Shown: piece by piece, positions 21,540 through 32,670 of the stretch
How positions within the stretch are numbered: the stretch's first letter is position 1
How the letters are laid out: every line of letters begins with the position of its first letter
NCBI RefSeq assembly: GCF_051106095.1
Contig: NC_135786.1
Location: 31,603,501 to 31,667,500 of the forward strand
Source of the DNA: Pogona vitticeps
Lineage: Eukaryota > Chordata > Lepidosauria > Squamata > Agamidae
Direction: 5' to 3'
Length of the DNA: 64,000 nt
The notes under the pieces: generated by a model
The model's database searches: none
What the model was told of the DNA's origin: nothing
What the model saw: only the letters and a program-made list of their open reading frames with translations
Translations under genes and position numbers: made by a program

Positions 21540-23530
21540 AGAAAAAGCAATTCCCTTAACAGGCTAATTTGTCTGTTTCTTCCCCTTAATTTGGAGGCTC
21601 TTCTCCCTACAAGCTTCATGGTGGATCACAGTTCTCACTATTATAAAATATTGCATGTTCCTTGCACTTGTTACCATGATGGCCCACCAAGTCTGCACAC
21701 CAAAGCAAGAAATAGATGCAATACCAGACCACTCACCCACACACCCCCAGCCCGTTCTTGTTATGATCTTTGTTTTTATAGATGACATTTGGCTTCTTTT
21801 TCAGAACATGCAGCAATAGGGAACACTTGTTGTGACATAAGGTGACCAGCAGGGGGTACTGTGGGTAAAAGTGCTATTCACATTTTTAAAAAGAGACTGC
21901 AAGGAACACGGTGACTAAGACATGTATCCTCTCCTTCTGAAAAGTACTGAGTGTAAATCTATATTCTATAATTTCTCAGCATCTTATTCTGCATGGATTC
22001 CAGTGCAAATCCTCGTAGTCTAATGCACAGCCTGTGTAGGATCAATTGGCGAATGGCAAACACATCCCAAAACCCAAACAGCTAAACTCAACCAATATAG
22101 GTGTGGGGGCACTGTGGTTCTAAAATGAAATATTTATTACAGTTTCCTAGCGTTGCTCCCAAATGTAATACATTTCCTACCAAAACCAACATCTAATTTG
22201 AAAATAAGTGCAAGCAAAGAAGCAATACGCCCAAAGATAACCCAGGCGGTGCACTAGCATGAAGTTAAATGAACCAGTTGCTTCAGGCAGCAAATGTTGG
22301 GGTATGGCAGGAAGGGGTTGAAGAATGAGCAGTATCCTGCACCCTTCAAGCTACTTTACTGCCTTCAGGTATAGGGGAGCATGTTGTTTCACTGCCATTG
22401 TTAGTGTCGAATTGAACTGCCAGTGCAGTTGGCTTTCATTCATGGAAAAGGCAGGGGTCCCATCTTGTTTCTACCTCAGGCAGCAGTAAGTGATTTGAAT
22501 AAATCTATAGTAAGTTGTTTGAATAAATCTGAGCTTTTTGGACACACGGTAAAGAATTCCACCTTCTGCAGTGGAACCACTAGACGAGCTGCAAATGGCC
22601 CACAGCATTTTGTTAGATAAGGTGGGGCGGGAAGTGGTGCCCACTAACCCACCTCAGTCAAAGCACATAGTAAAGCCAGCCAAGTTCTTTTCACACATGA
22701 GGAGGAAAATCGCATAGGCACCTTTCCCCTCCCTGAAAATAAAATGACAACCATAAAAAGTTTAAATATCCAAAAATGTGTCGCCCTTGATGACATCTCC
22801 AGTTTGTTGCCTGAGGCAGCCTCTCTCACATGCCTGATGGTAGGGCCAGCCCTGACAGCAAATATTGTTGTAATCGTGGGTTGGGTGTGGAGATGGAGAG
22901 AAAGAGAAGATGTTCTAAATAACAATGGCTGGTGGTTTGAGAACACAGTGCTTCCTGTGTTGGCCTCTTTGAAAGTAATGTGGACTGTGGAGAGAGAGAG
23001 AGATTACACATCTGGAAACAGCTGCTATAAATTAGCAACATTCTTTTAAATCCAGAGGAATTATGCAGGTATATAAAAGGATAGATAATTTATCCTCTAA
23101 TGCTGTGGGTACATTGTGTGCAGAACATACCCAGCCCTTTGTGTCTCTGAAATGGAGCCTTTCAAATGAGCAAATTGGCAGAGGAACTGCAAGTGAAATC
23201 CACTTCCTGTGCAGGGGCCTAGAAGAATGCCTAGTCCATATGTTTCACGCGTCTCTTAGGGTGCCAGAAGCATGTTGCACAAAGGAGTGGCATGCTGGAA
23301 CAGGGCTGTATCTGTTGTTTCAGCCGTGGAGTTGTAATGATCTGAAATTTTTTAAAAAGTGAATTTATTTCAAGTATAATAAGAACAAAACAAAACTAAA
23401 AAGAAACCAAAAGTGTTGTGCCACCTTATAGACTGACAATGTTATTCCCGTGTGAGTTTTCATGCACTACAATCTACTTCCTCAGACCAATTGAAATAAC
23501 ATACTTAGCCACAGGCTTATAGAGAAATAT
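21540..23530. other. No gene seen
   Basis: Mostly unassigned. The segment around 22790-22860 ('ttgcctgaggcagcctctct', then 'gatggtagggccagccctga') shares wording with 42365-42405 ('cactctgcctgatggtagag') and may be an old dispersed repeat. There is a GA run at 22990-23002. Confidence 0.4.
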
Positions 23531-23539
23531 GCATAATGA

Positions 23540-23767
23540 GCGGGCTCAATAGCTTAGTGAGTAGGGTACCTGCCTCCGGAGCCGGGGGGGGGGGCTAAGA
23601 GTTCAATTCCTCATTGTGCCTGCCAAGAGAAGAGCCAAGCTGTGTAGCCTTGGGCAAGCTGCACAGTTCCATAGCACCTCTAAAAGAAGGGGATAGTAAA
23701 CAACTTCTGAGTATACCATATGTGAAAAGCATGGTCATAAGTCAGAATTGACTGGAAAGCTTGTAAT
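23540..23767 (+). repeat. tRNA-derived SINE
   Basis: The head 'ggctcaatagcttagtgagt' (A-box region) and 'agagttcaattcc' (B-box region) are tRNA-like. The body has 'agccttgggcaagctgcaca' and the tail 'aagtcagaattgactgg'. The layout matches 47224-47455. A run of Gs at 23585-23593 interrupts the head. It is a SINE and not a tRNA gene, because the body and tail are fused to the head and no cloverleaf closes. Confidence 0.75.
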
Positions 23768-23769
23768 TA

Positions 23770-24275
23770 AATTATGCATTGTGGGGGTGATGCCCAGTAA
23801 AGATGGGTACAATCAACATACCTATCAAAGCGCTACACAGGCTTATATGTAATGTTTACAGAACTTCATTGTCTACTCAAGACTAATTCACCTTCACTTT
23901 CAGTTTAACTCCTAATGATGCATGGCTGCTGGGATCACTCATTGCCCCCACTCTATGGAATTCATCTAAGCTCAGAAGGAAAAGGAGAAGACAGGGGTGG
24001 AGGTAGCAGTTGACATCATTGTCTCTATTAATTAACTTGCCCAGTTTTTACAGCTTCATTATACCAATGGTCATTCACTAGCCAGAGGAGTCGAAGAGCC
24101 AGGGTTTGTAAATTCAGAGCCCCAGGACTTCCTGATTAGCAGGGATGATGACATTACCTACTAGGCTATCCTACTCTCTCCTTGCTTAGTGACAGTCTTC
24201 ACAGTAGCTGGAATCAGTGGGTTTTCCCTGGAACAATGTATTGTTGCAAATTACTTCTGATGTAATGCAAATTGT
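23770..24275. other. No gene seen
   Basis: Unassigned. The stretch at 24090-24180 could be an old minus-strand SINE head, but it is too diverged to call. Confidence 0.4.
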
Positions 24276-24279
24276 TTTA

Positions 24280-24622
24280 GGGATGTGGTGGCGCTGTGGG
24301 CTAAACTACAGAAGCCTGTGCTGCAGGGTCAGAAGACCAAGCAGTCGTAAGATCGAATCCACGTGACGGAGTGAGCACCTGTCACTTGTCCCAGCTCCTG
24401 CCAACCTAGCGGTTTGAAAGCATGCAAATGCGAGTAGATTAATAGGGACCACCTCGGTGGGAAGGTGACAGCGTTCCGTGTCTAAGTCGCACTGGCCATG
24501 TGTCCACGGAAGATTGTCTTCGGACAAAACGCTGGCTCTATGGCTTGGAAACGGGGATGAGCACCGCCCCCTATAGTCGAACACGACTGGACAAAAATTG
24601 TCAAGGAGAACCTTTACCTTTA
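24280..24622 (+). repeat. Sauria SINE copy 3
   Basis: Complete from 'gggatgtggtggcgctgtgg' to 'aacctttaccttta', with 'gaccacctcggtgggaaggt' and 'gtcgaacacgactgg' in the body and tail. No clear flanking duplication was found. Confidence 0.95.
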
Positions 24623-24639
24623 AGTTGGTCGTGAATAGG

Positions 24640-24729
24640 CAATAAAGAGCCATTAACTGTATGAAAGACCTGTTTCTCATTGCCGTCCAGAGTAGTCGAA
24701 ATGACTAGATGGGTGGGATAGAAATGTAA

Positions 24730-24808
<79 letters not shown>
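24640..24808 (+). repeat. LINE/SINE 3' tail ending in a long (AAAT)n tract
   Basis: The text 'gaaatgactagatgggtggg' followed by 'atagaaatgtaataaa' resembles the end of L2-like elements. It then expands into about 80 bases of AAAT repeat (24728-24808). The microsatellite probably grew from the element's own tail. Confidence 0.6.
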
Positions 24809-24809
24809 A

Positions 24810-26140
24810 ATATTAATATAGATTGAGCATTTTGTGTTTTTAAACTGTCTCTGTGGAGAGGTGGCTAGCTATGGGAACTCTCTTGATGCATGCTTGCACT
24901 TCTAGAGCTATTGCTGCACTACTGCCACTAGCATTCATGCTAGCATTGGGTGGGATGGTACTAGCAGGGTTTTCCTGCTTACACTGCTTTAGATCCAGTT
25001 CATCACTCTGGGCATGTAGCAGCCACTGAATAATCCTAACCACTTATCATCAGCCAGTGCAGAGTAATTCATGGGATCAGACTAGATCTCCTGTGGGACC
25101 ATTGCTTTTAACATAACCAAACCTGATCTGATCAATTTGTCTTCTGTTAGTAAATGTTAATTCTTCATGCATCTTGTTTTATGTCTTGTGACTTCTAGAG
25201 CAAAAGAGTTCTTTTATTTCAAGTCAAAAACAATTGTGCACAGGATTAGAAATAAGCGCTCAGTGTACTCTCTAAATTGCCTGCAATCAGGCATCTACTG
25301 AGTGCTGATTTTTAGCTTGTTTTCCTCAAGGACAAATAGTCAAAGTCTGGATGCTGTGTGTATGTGTGTGCGTATGAGAAAGGGAGAGAAAGTACGCACA
25401 CGAGGGAATGTGTTGTTCTTGTGCAGGCTCTACATGCAAGCATCAATGCTGAGGTGGAGAACCTGGAGCATCTACCCAGTCCAATGACAAACCAATTAAA
25501 AAAAAAACAAGACATCTTTAGTATGGAATCCTTTATTGACAATAATGTAGCTCTCTTAATATTGTGCTCACTTTTTGTTTTGGATGTGGTTCAAAGCAGT
25601 GCCTTTCCTCTATAAGCTTTGCATGGATTCTGGTCTAGTTGGCTTTTAGAGACATGTCCCATTTTTCTCCTTTCCCCAAGACATCCTCATGGTAGGTGCA
25701 GCCAACAGGACTATCCCAGCCATTTCCCCTAAGAACAAATAGAGCATGGCTAATGTTTTTATCATTTATAATTTTTTGAAATGTTCATAGATTACTGTAT
25801 ATTGGTTGATGTAGTAGAAAATTAGAAATTACAGATATTGAAATGGCAGTGAAAGGAATAAAACACTACAGTGTGCTTGAATATCAGACATTGAATAGAA
25901 GATACATGTGTAAGGTATCACATAAAAATATGTAAAACAATTTTTATTACTTGATTGAGAAAACAATTTTTTGGTGTCAGCTGGTATCCTGCAGAAGTGA
26001 GCTGGTGTCCTGCAGAAGCTTTTGGTTACCTTGCCCATAATTCTGGACCATTTGAGATTATGCTGGTCTTGATAGAAACTGTAGTTAAAAACAACTAAAG
26101 TGCCCTGGGTTGCCTACCCTTGAACCAATGTTGTCTAAAT
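24810..26140. other. No gene seen
   Basis: Unassigned AT-rich sequence. The overlapping frames at 25302-25615 contain no recognisable product. Confidence 0.4.
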
Positions 26141-26141
26141 G

Positions 26142-26278
26142 AGCAGTTCTCAATATTTGGTCTTCTGAGATGTTTTGGCCTTCAGCTCTCACAAAGGCCA
26201 GCTAAAACGATGAATAGTGAGGGAATGTGGGAGAGGTTCCCAAGAACAACTGCAAGAGCAAAGCTTGGGAACCAGTGG
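26142..26278. mobile_element. Old hAT-type MITE copy
   Basis: The ends 'gcagttctcaatatttggt' and 'cttgggaaccagtg' are roughly inverted. The length (about 136 bp) and terminal words match the family at 42156, 45477 and 59104. The interior is diverged and the target duplication is not legible. Confidence 0.5.
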
Positions 26279-26624
26279 TTTACAATTTCCAGCTGCTCCT
26301 GGATGTGCCCTGGAATAGTTCCTTATTTCGAAGGAAGGCTCATTGGTGTGATTTATTTATTAATTTATTTTAATTCACCTTCCTTAGGACCATTGCAACT
26401 CCGTAAAATATAATATATTAGACATAAGCTAAAGGGTTTTCACAGATTCAGTACCCAGTGTAGTGTACTGGGTAGAATGACTTGGATCAAGATTTGTGAC
26501 CAGATTTTGAATCCCAGCTCAGCCATAAAAACTCACTTGGGGCGGGGGGCTGGAACTGGGAAAACCACTCCTTAAATATCTCACTTAGCTTGAAAGCCCT
26601 ATTATGGTTAGTATATATCAGTTC

Positions 26625-26973
26625 AGGAAGGGAAGTGGTGGCTCTGCGTGCTAAACCGCAGAAGCCTTTGTGTGCTGCAGGGTCAGAAGACCAGCAGTCG
26701 TAAGATCGAATCCATGTGACAGAGTGAGCTCCCGTCACTTTGTCCCAGCTCCTCACCAACCTAGCAGTTCGAAAGCATGTAAACGCGAGTCTATAAATAG
26801 GTACCACTTCGGTGGGAAGGTAAACAGCATTCCGTGTATAGCTGCGCTGGCCACGTGACAATGGAAATTGTCTCTGGACAAACGCTGGCTCTATGGCTTG
26901 GAAACGGGGATGAGCACCGCCCCCTAGAGTCGAACACGACTGGATAAAAATGTCAAGGGGAACCTTTACCTAT
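26625..26973 (+). repeat. Sauria SINE copy 4 with 11-bp target duplication
   Basis: A full Sauria SINE flanked by tatatcagttc at 26614-26624 and 26974-26984. Its sequence is somewhat more diverged, with short insertions in the head ('gcctttgtgtgctgc') and in the body. The BovB LINE starts about 20 bp beyond its 3' duplication. Confidence 0.95.
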
Positions 26974-26995
26974 TATATCAGTTCTGACTTGATGG

Positions 26996-28575
26996 CGACG
27001 TTTCGTTTTCATTTAGTTGTGTCCGACTCTTCGTGACCCCATGGACCAGAGCACGCCAGGCCCTCCTATCTTCCACTGCCTCCCAGAGTTGGGTCAAATT
27101 CATGTTGGTCACTTCGATGACGCTGTCCAACCATCTCATCCTCTGTCGTCCCCTTCTCCTCTTGCCTTCACATTTTCCCAACATCAAGGTCTTTTCCAAG
27201 GAGTCTTCTCTTCTCATCAGATGGCCAAAGTACTGGAGCCTCAGCTTCAGGATCTGTCCTTCCAGTGAGCACTCAGGGTTGATTTCCTTTAGAATTGATA
27301 GGTTTGTTCTCCTTGCAGTCCAGGGGACTCTCAAGAGCCTCCTCCAACACCACAATTCAAAAGCATTAATTCTTCGGCGGTCAGCTTTCTTTATGGTCCA
27401 GCTCTCACTTCCATACATCACTATAGGAAAAACCATAGCTTTGACTATGCGGACTTTCGTTGGCAAGGTGATATCTCTGCTTTTTAGGATGTTGTCAAGG
27501 TTTGTCATCGCTTTCCTCCCAAGAAGCAAGCTTCTTTTAATTTTGTGGCTGCTGTCTCCCTCTGCAGTGATCATGGAGCCCAAGAAAGTAAAATTTGTCA
27601 CTGCCTCCATGTCTTCCCCTTCTATTTGCCAGGAGGTGATGGGACCAGTGGCCATGATCTTAGTTTTTCTAATGTTGAGCTTCAGACCGTTTTTTGCACT
27701 CTCCTCTTTCACCCTCATTACAAGGTTCCTTAATTCCTCCTCACTTTCTGCCATCAGAGTGGTATCATCTGCATATCAGAGGTTGTTGATATTTCTTCCG
27801 GCAATCTTGATTCCAGCTTGGGATTCCTCCAGTCCAGCCTTTCGCATCATGTATTCTGCATATAAGTTGAATAAGCAGGGGGACAATATACAACCTTGTC
27901 GTACTCCTTTCCCAATTTTGAACCAATCAGTTGTTCCATATCCAGTTCTAACTGTTGCTTCCTGTCTCACATATAGGTTTCTCAGGAGACAGATAAGGTG
28001 GTGAGGCACTCCCATTTCTTTAAGGACTTGCCATAGTTTGCTGTGGTCCACACAGTCAAAGGCTTTCGCATAGTCAATGAAGCAGAAGTAGATGTTTTTC
28101 TGGAACTCTCTGGCTTTCTCTATAATCCAGCACATGTTAGCAATTTGGTGCCTAGTTCCTCTGCCCCTTCGGAATCCAGTTTGTACCTCTGGAAGTTCTC
28201 GGTCCACATACTGTTGAAGCCTACCTTGTAGGATTTTGAGCATAACCTTGCTAGCATGTGAAATGAGTGCAATTGTATGGTAGTTGGAGCATTCTTTGGC
28301 AATGCCCTTCTTTGGGATTGGTATGTAGACTGATCTTTTCCAGTTTTCTGGCCACTGTTGAGTTTTCCAAACTTGCTGGCATATTGAATGTAGCACCTTA
28401 ACAGCATCATCTTTTAAGATTTTAAATAGTTCAACTGGAATGCCATCACCTCCACTGGCCTTGTTGTTAGACAAGCTTTCTAAGGCCCACTTGACTTCAC
28501 TCTCTAGGATGTCTGGCTCAATGTCTGCAACCACATTATCTGGGTTGTCTGGGATATCCAAATCTTGATGGTACA
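26996..28575 (-). mobile_element. BovB (RTE-clade) LINE: RT core to 3' end, nearly open
   Basis: Minus strand, 28576-26978. The first frame (266 aa) holds the RT palm and fingers: 'KWALESLSNNKASGGDGIPV', 'VYIPIPKKG', 'FCFIDYAKAFDCVDHSKLWQ' and 'RQGCILSPCLFNLYAEYMMR'. The frame stops at 27776 just before the catalytic YADD box (YADDTTLMAES), then reopens for 258 aa with 'VMYGSESWTIKKADRRRINA' and the C-terminal 'RRAWRALVHGVTKSRTQLNE'. The stop is a TGA where the copy at 58327 has CGA, as expected from CpG decay. The endonuclease half is missing (5' truncation). A cttgatgg match at 26988-26995 and 28564-28571 may be a target duplication or chance. Confidence 0.96.
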
Positions 28576-28579
28576 AAAC

Positions 28580-28860
28580 AACAAAAAAGGATTTTCATAA
28601 GCTACATGTCCATCATTCTGAGAATGAATAGTAAGATATTTTTGTTTGATTGTGGTGAATGTACAACACAAGATAGATTTGTTTCACTTCCTAAAAGAAG
28701 AGGCCACACATCTGCTTGATACCAAACACTCTTCCACAATACAGCCACCAGACTAAGTCTTGATTCATCAGTAAAATCCTCCATCATGAAAGTCTTGTTT
28801 CTGCTTTTCTGCTCTGTAGGGTATAAGCCAGCTGTCCTGGACACCAAGCCAAACTATTAG
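28580..28860. other. No gene seen; possibly the upstream part of the LINE RT fragment
   Basis: Unassigned. The text just before 28890 may be eroded sequence of the LINE described next. Confidence 0.35.
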
Positions 28861-28884
28861 TCCTGGTAGCTTAGTACATCAGCA

Positions 28885-29144
28885 GGTAGTGGCTCTCCAG
28901 GATTTTAGTTTACTGGCTCCTATTTATTTTAACATCCACACAAATAACCAACCACTTCCTCCAGATACTTGTTTTATTTATGCTGATGATCTTGCACTTG
29001 CTGCTCATACTGTTTTCAGATGGCAGAACATCTTCTGATAGAATGCATTAGAAGAACTTTGTGCGTATCATGATAGAAATAAAATTAAATCAACCTCACT
29101 AAGATCCAAGTTAAATCACTAAGATCAAATTAAATCAACCTTAC
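28885..29144 (+). mobile_element. LINE reverse-transcriptase fragment with YADD box (not BovB, CR1 or L2)
   Basis: The plus-strand frame from about 28889 reads 'LLAPIYFNIHTNNQPLPP' then 'DTCFIYADDLALAAHTVF', the RT motif 4-5 region with the catalytic YADD at 28979-28990. After a break, 'LEELCAYHDRNKIKS' follows, which resembles the 'L..L..YY..N.LK' that comes after the YADD box in a widespread animal LINE group. It is cut off on the right by the Tigger-like element. Clade assignment is uncertain. Confidence 0.6.
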
Positions 29145-30357
29145 TAAGTGGTGCCTCAACTTACGAACATTTCGACTTACAAACTGCTCCATTTACAAAA
29201 TTTTGCTTCAAGTTGCGAACGGAGCTTCGACTTATGAATGGAAAAAAACCCGCGTGGGAGGTGGGGAAAGTGCAAAATTTGAACTTTCAAATTAAACATT
29301 GGCCAGCGAAGAGGCTGCTTGTCTGCTACCTTGCTCGTCCCAGCGGTTAAGTGAGTGGATATGGAGAGAGACTTTGGACTACCTGGTATTGCCTGGTACT
29401 GTACTGCCTGGTACTGCTTGGTACTGTACTGTAAGGAATGCATTTTCCCCTTTTTAATTTTTTTTATTTTTTGAGTTTTGGCTTTCTTTTTTAAACAGAG
29501 AGACTGCCTGTTCTGCATGAGTACTGTACACTGTTTTTACTGTATGGGTTTTTTGCAGCTTGGTGGGAGTAGGGCTAGGTGGGGGGTTGTGTTTCTGTGC
29601 TCTGATGGGTCTTGCAGTGTGGATTTAAAATGTGAAAAGTAGACTGTAATATTAAATTAAAATTAAATGTGAAAATTAGACTGTACAGTAATTTATTTAT
29701 TTATTTTTGCATTCTGTGGCTCCTATGGTTTGTGTACTGTGACCTGTCTTTTGTTTTAAAATGTGTGGATTTAAAATGTGGCTCCAAAGTCTGTCTGTTT
29801 TAAAATCAGAAAATATTTTCTGAATGGCTGTGCTGGCTGTTGATGCAGGCAGGCTGTAAAATGGAGTTTAGACTCCAAAGTATTTTTTTTCTTAAAATCA
29901 GAAAATATTCTGTGAGGGGCTGTGCTGGCTGGTTTGCTCTAAAATGCAGTTTAGACTCAAGTCTCTCCCCCCCCCAATTGTCTTCTCTCTCTCTGTCTTC
30001 TCTTTTTTGTGTGCTTAAAAGCACAAACCTTTGTCTGAGGGGTTTCCTCTTTTCCCCATTGTTCTGCCCCTCCCTCCCTCCTTTCCTGCCCTTTTTAAAA
30101 CCTAAGTCATCTTAGGTTTAAAAAAGAAAAATTCTCCCCCTAGTGGTAGAGGATGGATTAACCGGTTTTGCATTAGTTCCTATGGGAACTAATGCTTCAA
30201 CTTACAAACCGTGCTTCTGCATAAGAACAAAAAACAGCCGGAATGGATTAATCGATTTTCAGTGCATTCCTATGGGAAATGCTGATTCGATTTATGAACG
30301 TTTCGACTTAAGAACATCTTCTGGGACAGATTAAGTTTGTAAGTCGAGGCACCACTG
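29145..30357. mobile_element. Tigger/pogo-like transposon, internally deleted (about 1.2 kb)
   Basis: The left end 'aagtggtgcctcaacttac' and the right end 'gtaagtcgaggcaccactg' are inverted repeats of Tigger type, with a TA at 30358-30359. The left TA is eroded. Subterminal words 'aacatttcgacttac' and 'gaacgtttcgacttaagaac' extend the inverted repeat. The interior is largely low-complexity (T- and CT-rich) and I see no transposase motif, so it is non-autonomous. It interrupts the LINE fragment to its left. Confidence 0.8.
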
Positions 30358-30364
30358 TATATGT

Positions 30365-31380
30365 GCCTTCCATCTGAGTAGCAAGCAGGCATCTTGGAAA
30401 TTTCAGATTATCTGGAAGGGCATTCAATTGGGTTATTGCTTTGCCCCCTAATACCAGAAGTTATATTGTATGTTTACAATTAGAGAAAACACAAACAATG
30501 TGATATGACAATAAGAGGTTTCTATTCAATTTGTGGTGGCTGTGCACTAATTTCAAGAGAACTTGCTCCTTGGTGAGTCTTGCATAGGTTTGCATTGCCC
30601 AACCAGCCTGGAGTAACGAGGTGAGACAAAGGAGATGGGTTGAAATAAGAGCCACATATTATTAAACATTAAACACAATGGGAGCCTACAGTAGGATGAA
30701 GATGTGATCTCGATCTGGGGCCGGCCTTGCCCCAGACCCAAACTTTAACTGGGTGAGTTCCTATAATAACTGCCGCCCCCCGAATGCAGGATACCCAAGA
30801 CTCATGACTCTAGACAGTCCACATCCCCGGGGACCTCCAGCCCATCCTGGTGCAGAAACCTCAAGATCTTCAATGCTGGGTAGTGAGATGGTTTAGACCC
30901 CTAGTGGGTGCCCATTGAACTCACTTTCTAACTCATGCCTTCTACCACTATCCACCAGTGTGACCAACAGTAAGAGACCACATCCAACCCAAATGCCAGA
31001 CAAGCAAAATTAAGAACATGATGGGCGAAAGCTCACCTGCTCCTTTAGTGCCAGTTATAGGAACAGGCCAAAAATTCCCATCCAGTCCCGAAGCAACCAG
31101 CTAATCTAGCTCTTAACATATGGTGGGTGGGAGGATTGATGAGCACAGCACAAAGGGGAGGTGGCGGCAGATGGGTGTGAGCAGCCTTTTAAAGGCGAAT
31201 CCTGCTCACCACCCTTCAGGCCACCGTAACCAGTCCTCCTGTGCCCACCTCACCTGGGTGGATGGGCAAAGAGCTCAGCCTCCACTAACTCCCCTTCAAC
31301 CCATGGTGGAATCCATATCACCTTGTCCTCTGCTTTCATTATGCAAGCATCTACAAATAAAAGTTCACATGCAGTTTTGC
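30365..31380. other. No gene seen; 30480-31320 is a distinct, more GC-rich block
   Basis: The block is richer in G+C than its flanks and contains 'ataagagccacatattatta' and 'cttttaaaggcgaatcctgc'. It may be an unidentified dispersed repeat, possibly an LTR-type fossil, but there are no diagnostic ends. The open frames at 30461-30741 (minus) and 31120-31395 are unrecognised. Confidence 0.3.
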
Positions 31381-31384
31381 ATAG

Positions 31385-31655
31385 CCAACAATTGAAAACA
31401 CAGTGGCCAAAATCCTGTTATTTAGTACAGTAAATCACACTAGAGTAGGACCACTTAATGATGATTTGGTGAGTCAACTCCTCATTAAGTTCCACTTTAA
31501 CTGCAATTTACAGGTAAATCACAACTAGAGAAAGCCCATTTGAATCACTGGAACTTATGGAAGAGTTGACTCACCAAATCCTCATTGATTCAGTAGCCCA
31601 CTTGAGTGTGATTTACTATTCCAAACAGTACTTGGGCTATTGTGTTTTCAGTTGG
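31385..31655. mobile_element. Foldback MITE, copy 1
   Basis: Long imperfect inverted repeats: the left arm holds 'gaaaacacagtggccaaaat' and 'agtaaatcacac'; the right arm holds 'agtgtgatttact' and 'ttgggctattgtgttttc'. The middle has 'gatttggtgagtcaactcct' mirrored by 'gagttgactcaccaaatcct'. A sister copy lies at 33818-34079. It is non-coding and the superfamily is unassigned. Confidence 0.6.
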
Positions 31656-31669
31656 AGCATTAGGGATTC

Positions 31670-32285
31670 CCAGTAGTAAAATCAGTGCATTTAATTCCTT
31701 CACCTTATTGGTGGGCTGCTGGGTGAAATTCTCATACTGGTTAATGTCTCTCCACACAAATCATTTAGTAGTACCACATAGAGCAATTCTTTGGTGATGT
31801 ATCCTTTTCAAATGGCATGCTTATGCATTTGCCTGGTTGTTTCTGGGAATCCAGTCCCTCCTGCAAGGAAACTGTGTCATTTTGCACCATGTTATTTGCA
31901 TTTCATGCTTCGTAAATGCTTTTGAGGACTTTTATTTTTAAACTTAGCCAAATGCCTCCAAGGATAATAGCTCTTCTTGCTGGAACGGAAAGGATATGAG
32001 AAAAGTCTCATGAATGTCATGTCTGAGTTTGCACGGTTGTATCAGACTAAACAATTAAAGGGCCCAAACCCCAAATGTCAGGCAGGAGAGGACCAAAAAG
32101 TAGACTAAATGGCTGTTTCAGAGTTTTCACATGGTGAAGTTCATGTTTACTGGGTGGACAAGGATTAAGTAGAGTTTTTAAGGAATAAAGCCAGTATTAA
32201 TCCTATCTAGAACCGGCAGGTTGAAGATTAATGAGACTTAAATTAGTTGTGACTATGAAGTCCCTATGAAGAAAGAAAAACGGGT
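31670..32285. other. No gene seen
   Basis: Unassigned sequence up to the BovB 3' fragment. Confidence 0.4.
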
Positions 32286-32288
32286 GAC

Positions 32289-32670
32289 TGCTGAAGAATT
32301 GATGCTTTTGAATTGTGGTGCTGGAGGAGACTCTTGAGAGTCCCCTGGACTGCAAGGAGAACAAACCTATCAATTCTGAAGGAAATCAAGCCTGAGTGCT
32401 CACTGGAAGGACAGATCCTGAAGCTGAGGCTCCAATCCTTTGGCCATCTCATGAGAAGAGAAGACTCCCTGGAAAAGACCTTGAGGTTGGGAAAGTGTGA
32501 AGGCAAGAGGAGAAGGGGATGACAGAGGACGAGATGGCAGGACAGTATCATTGAAGCTATGAACATGAATTTGACCCAACTCCGGGAGGCAGTGGAAGAC
32601 AGGAGGGCCTGGAGTGCTCTGGTCCATGGGGTCATGAAGAGTCGGACACGACTTAACGACTAAACAACAA
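32289..32670 (+). mobile_element. BovB LINE 3' end (5'-truncated), start of duplicated block 1
   Basis: The plus-strand frame (32313-32522) reads 'WCWRRLLRVPWTARRTNLSI' and 'HLMRREDSLEKTLRLGKCEG'. After a break come the C-terminal segment and the 3' end 'agtcggacacgacttaacga' with 'ctaaacaacaac'. Together with the next roughly 900 bp it is repeated at 62170-63115, so it belongs to a larger duplicated block. Confidence 0.93.
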
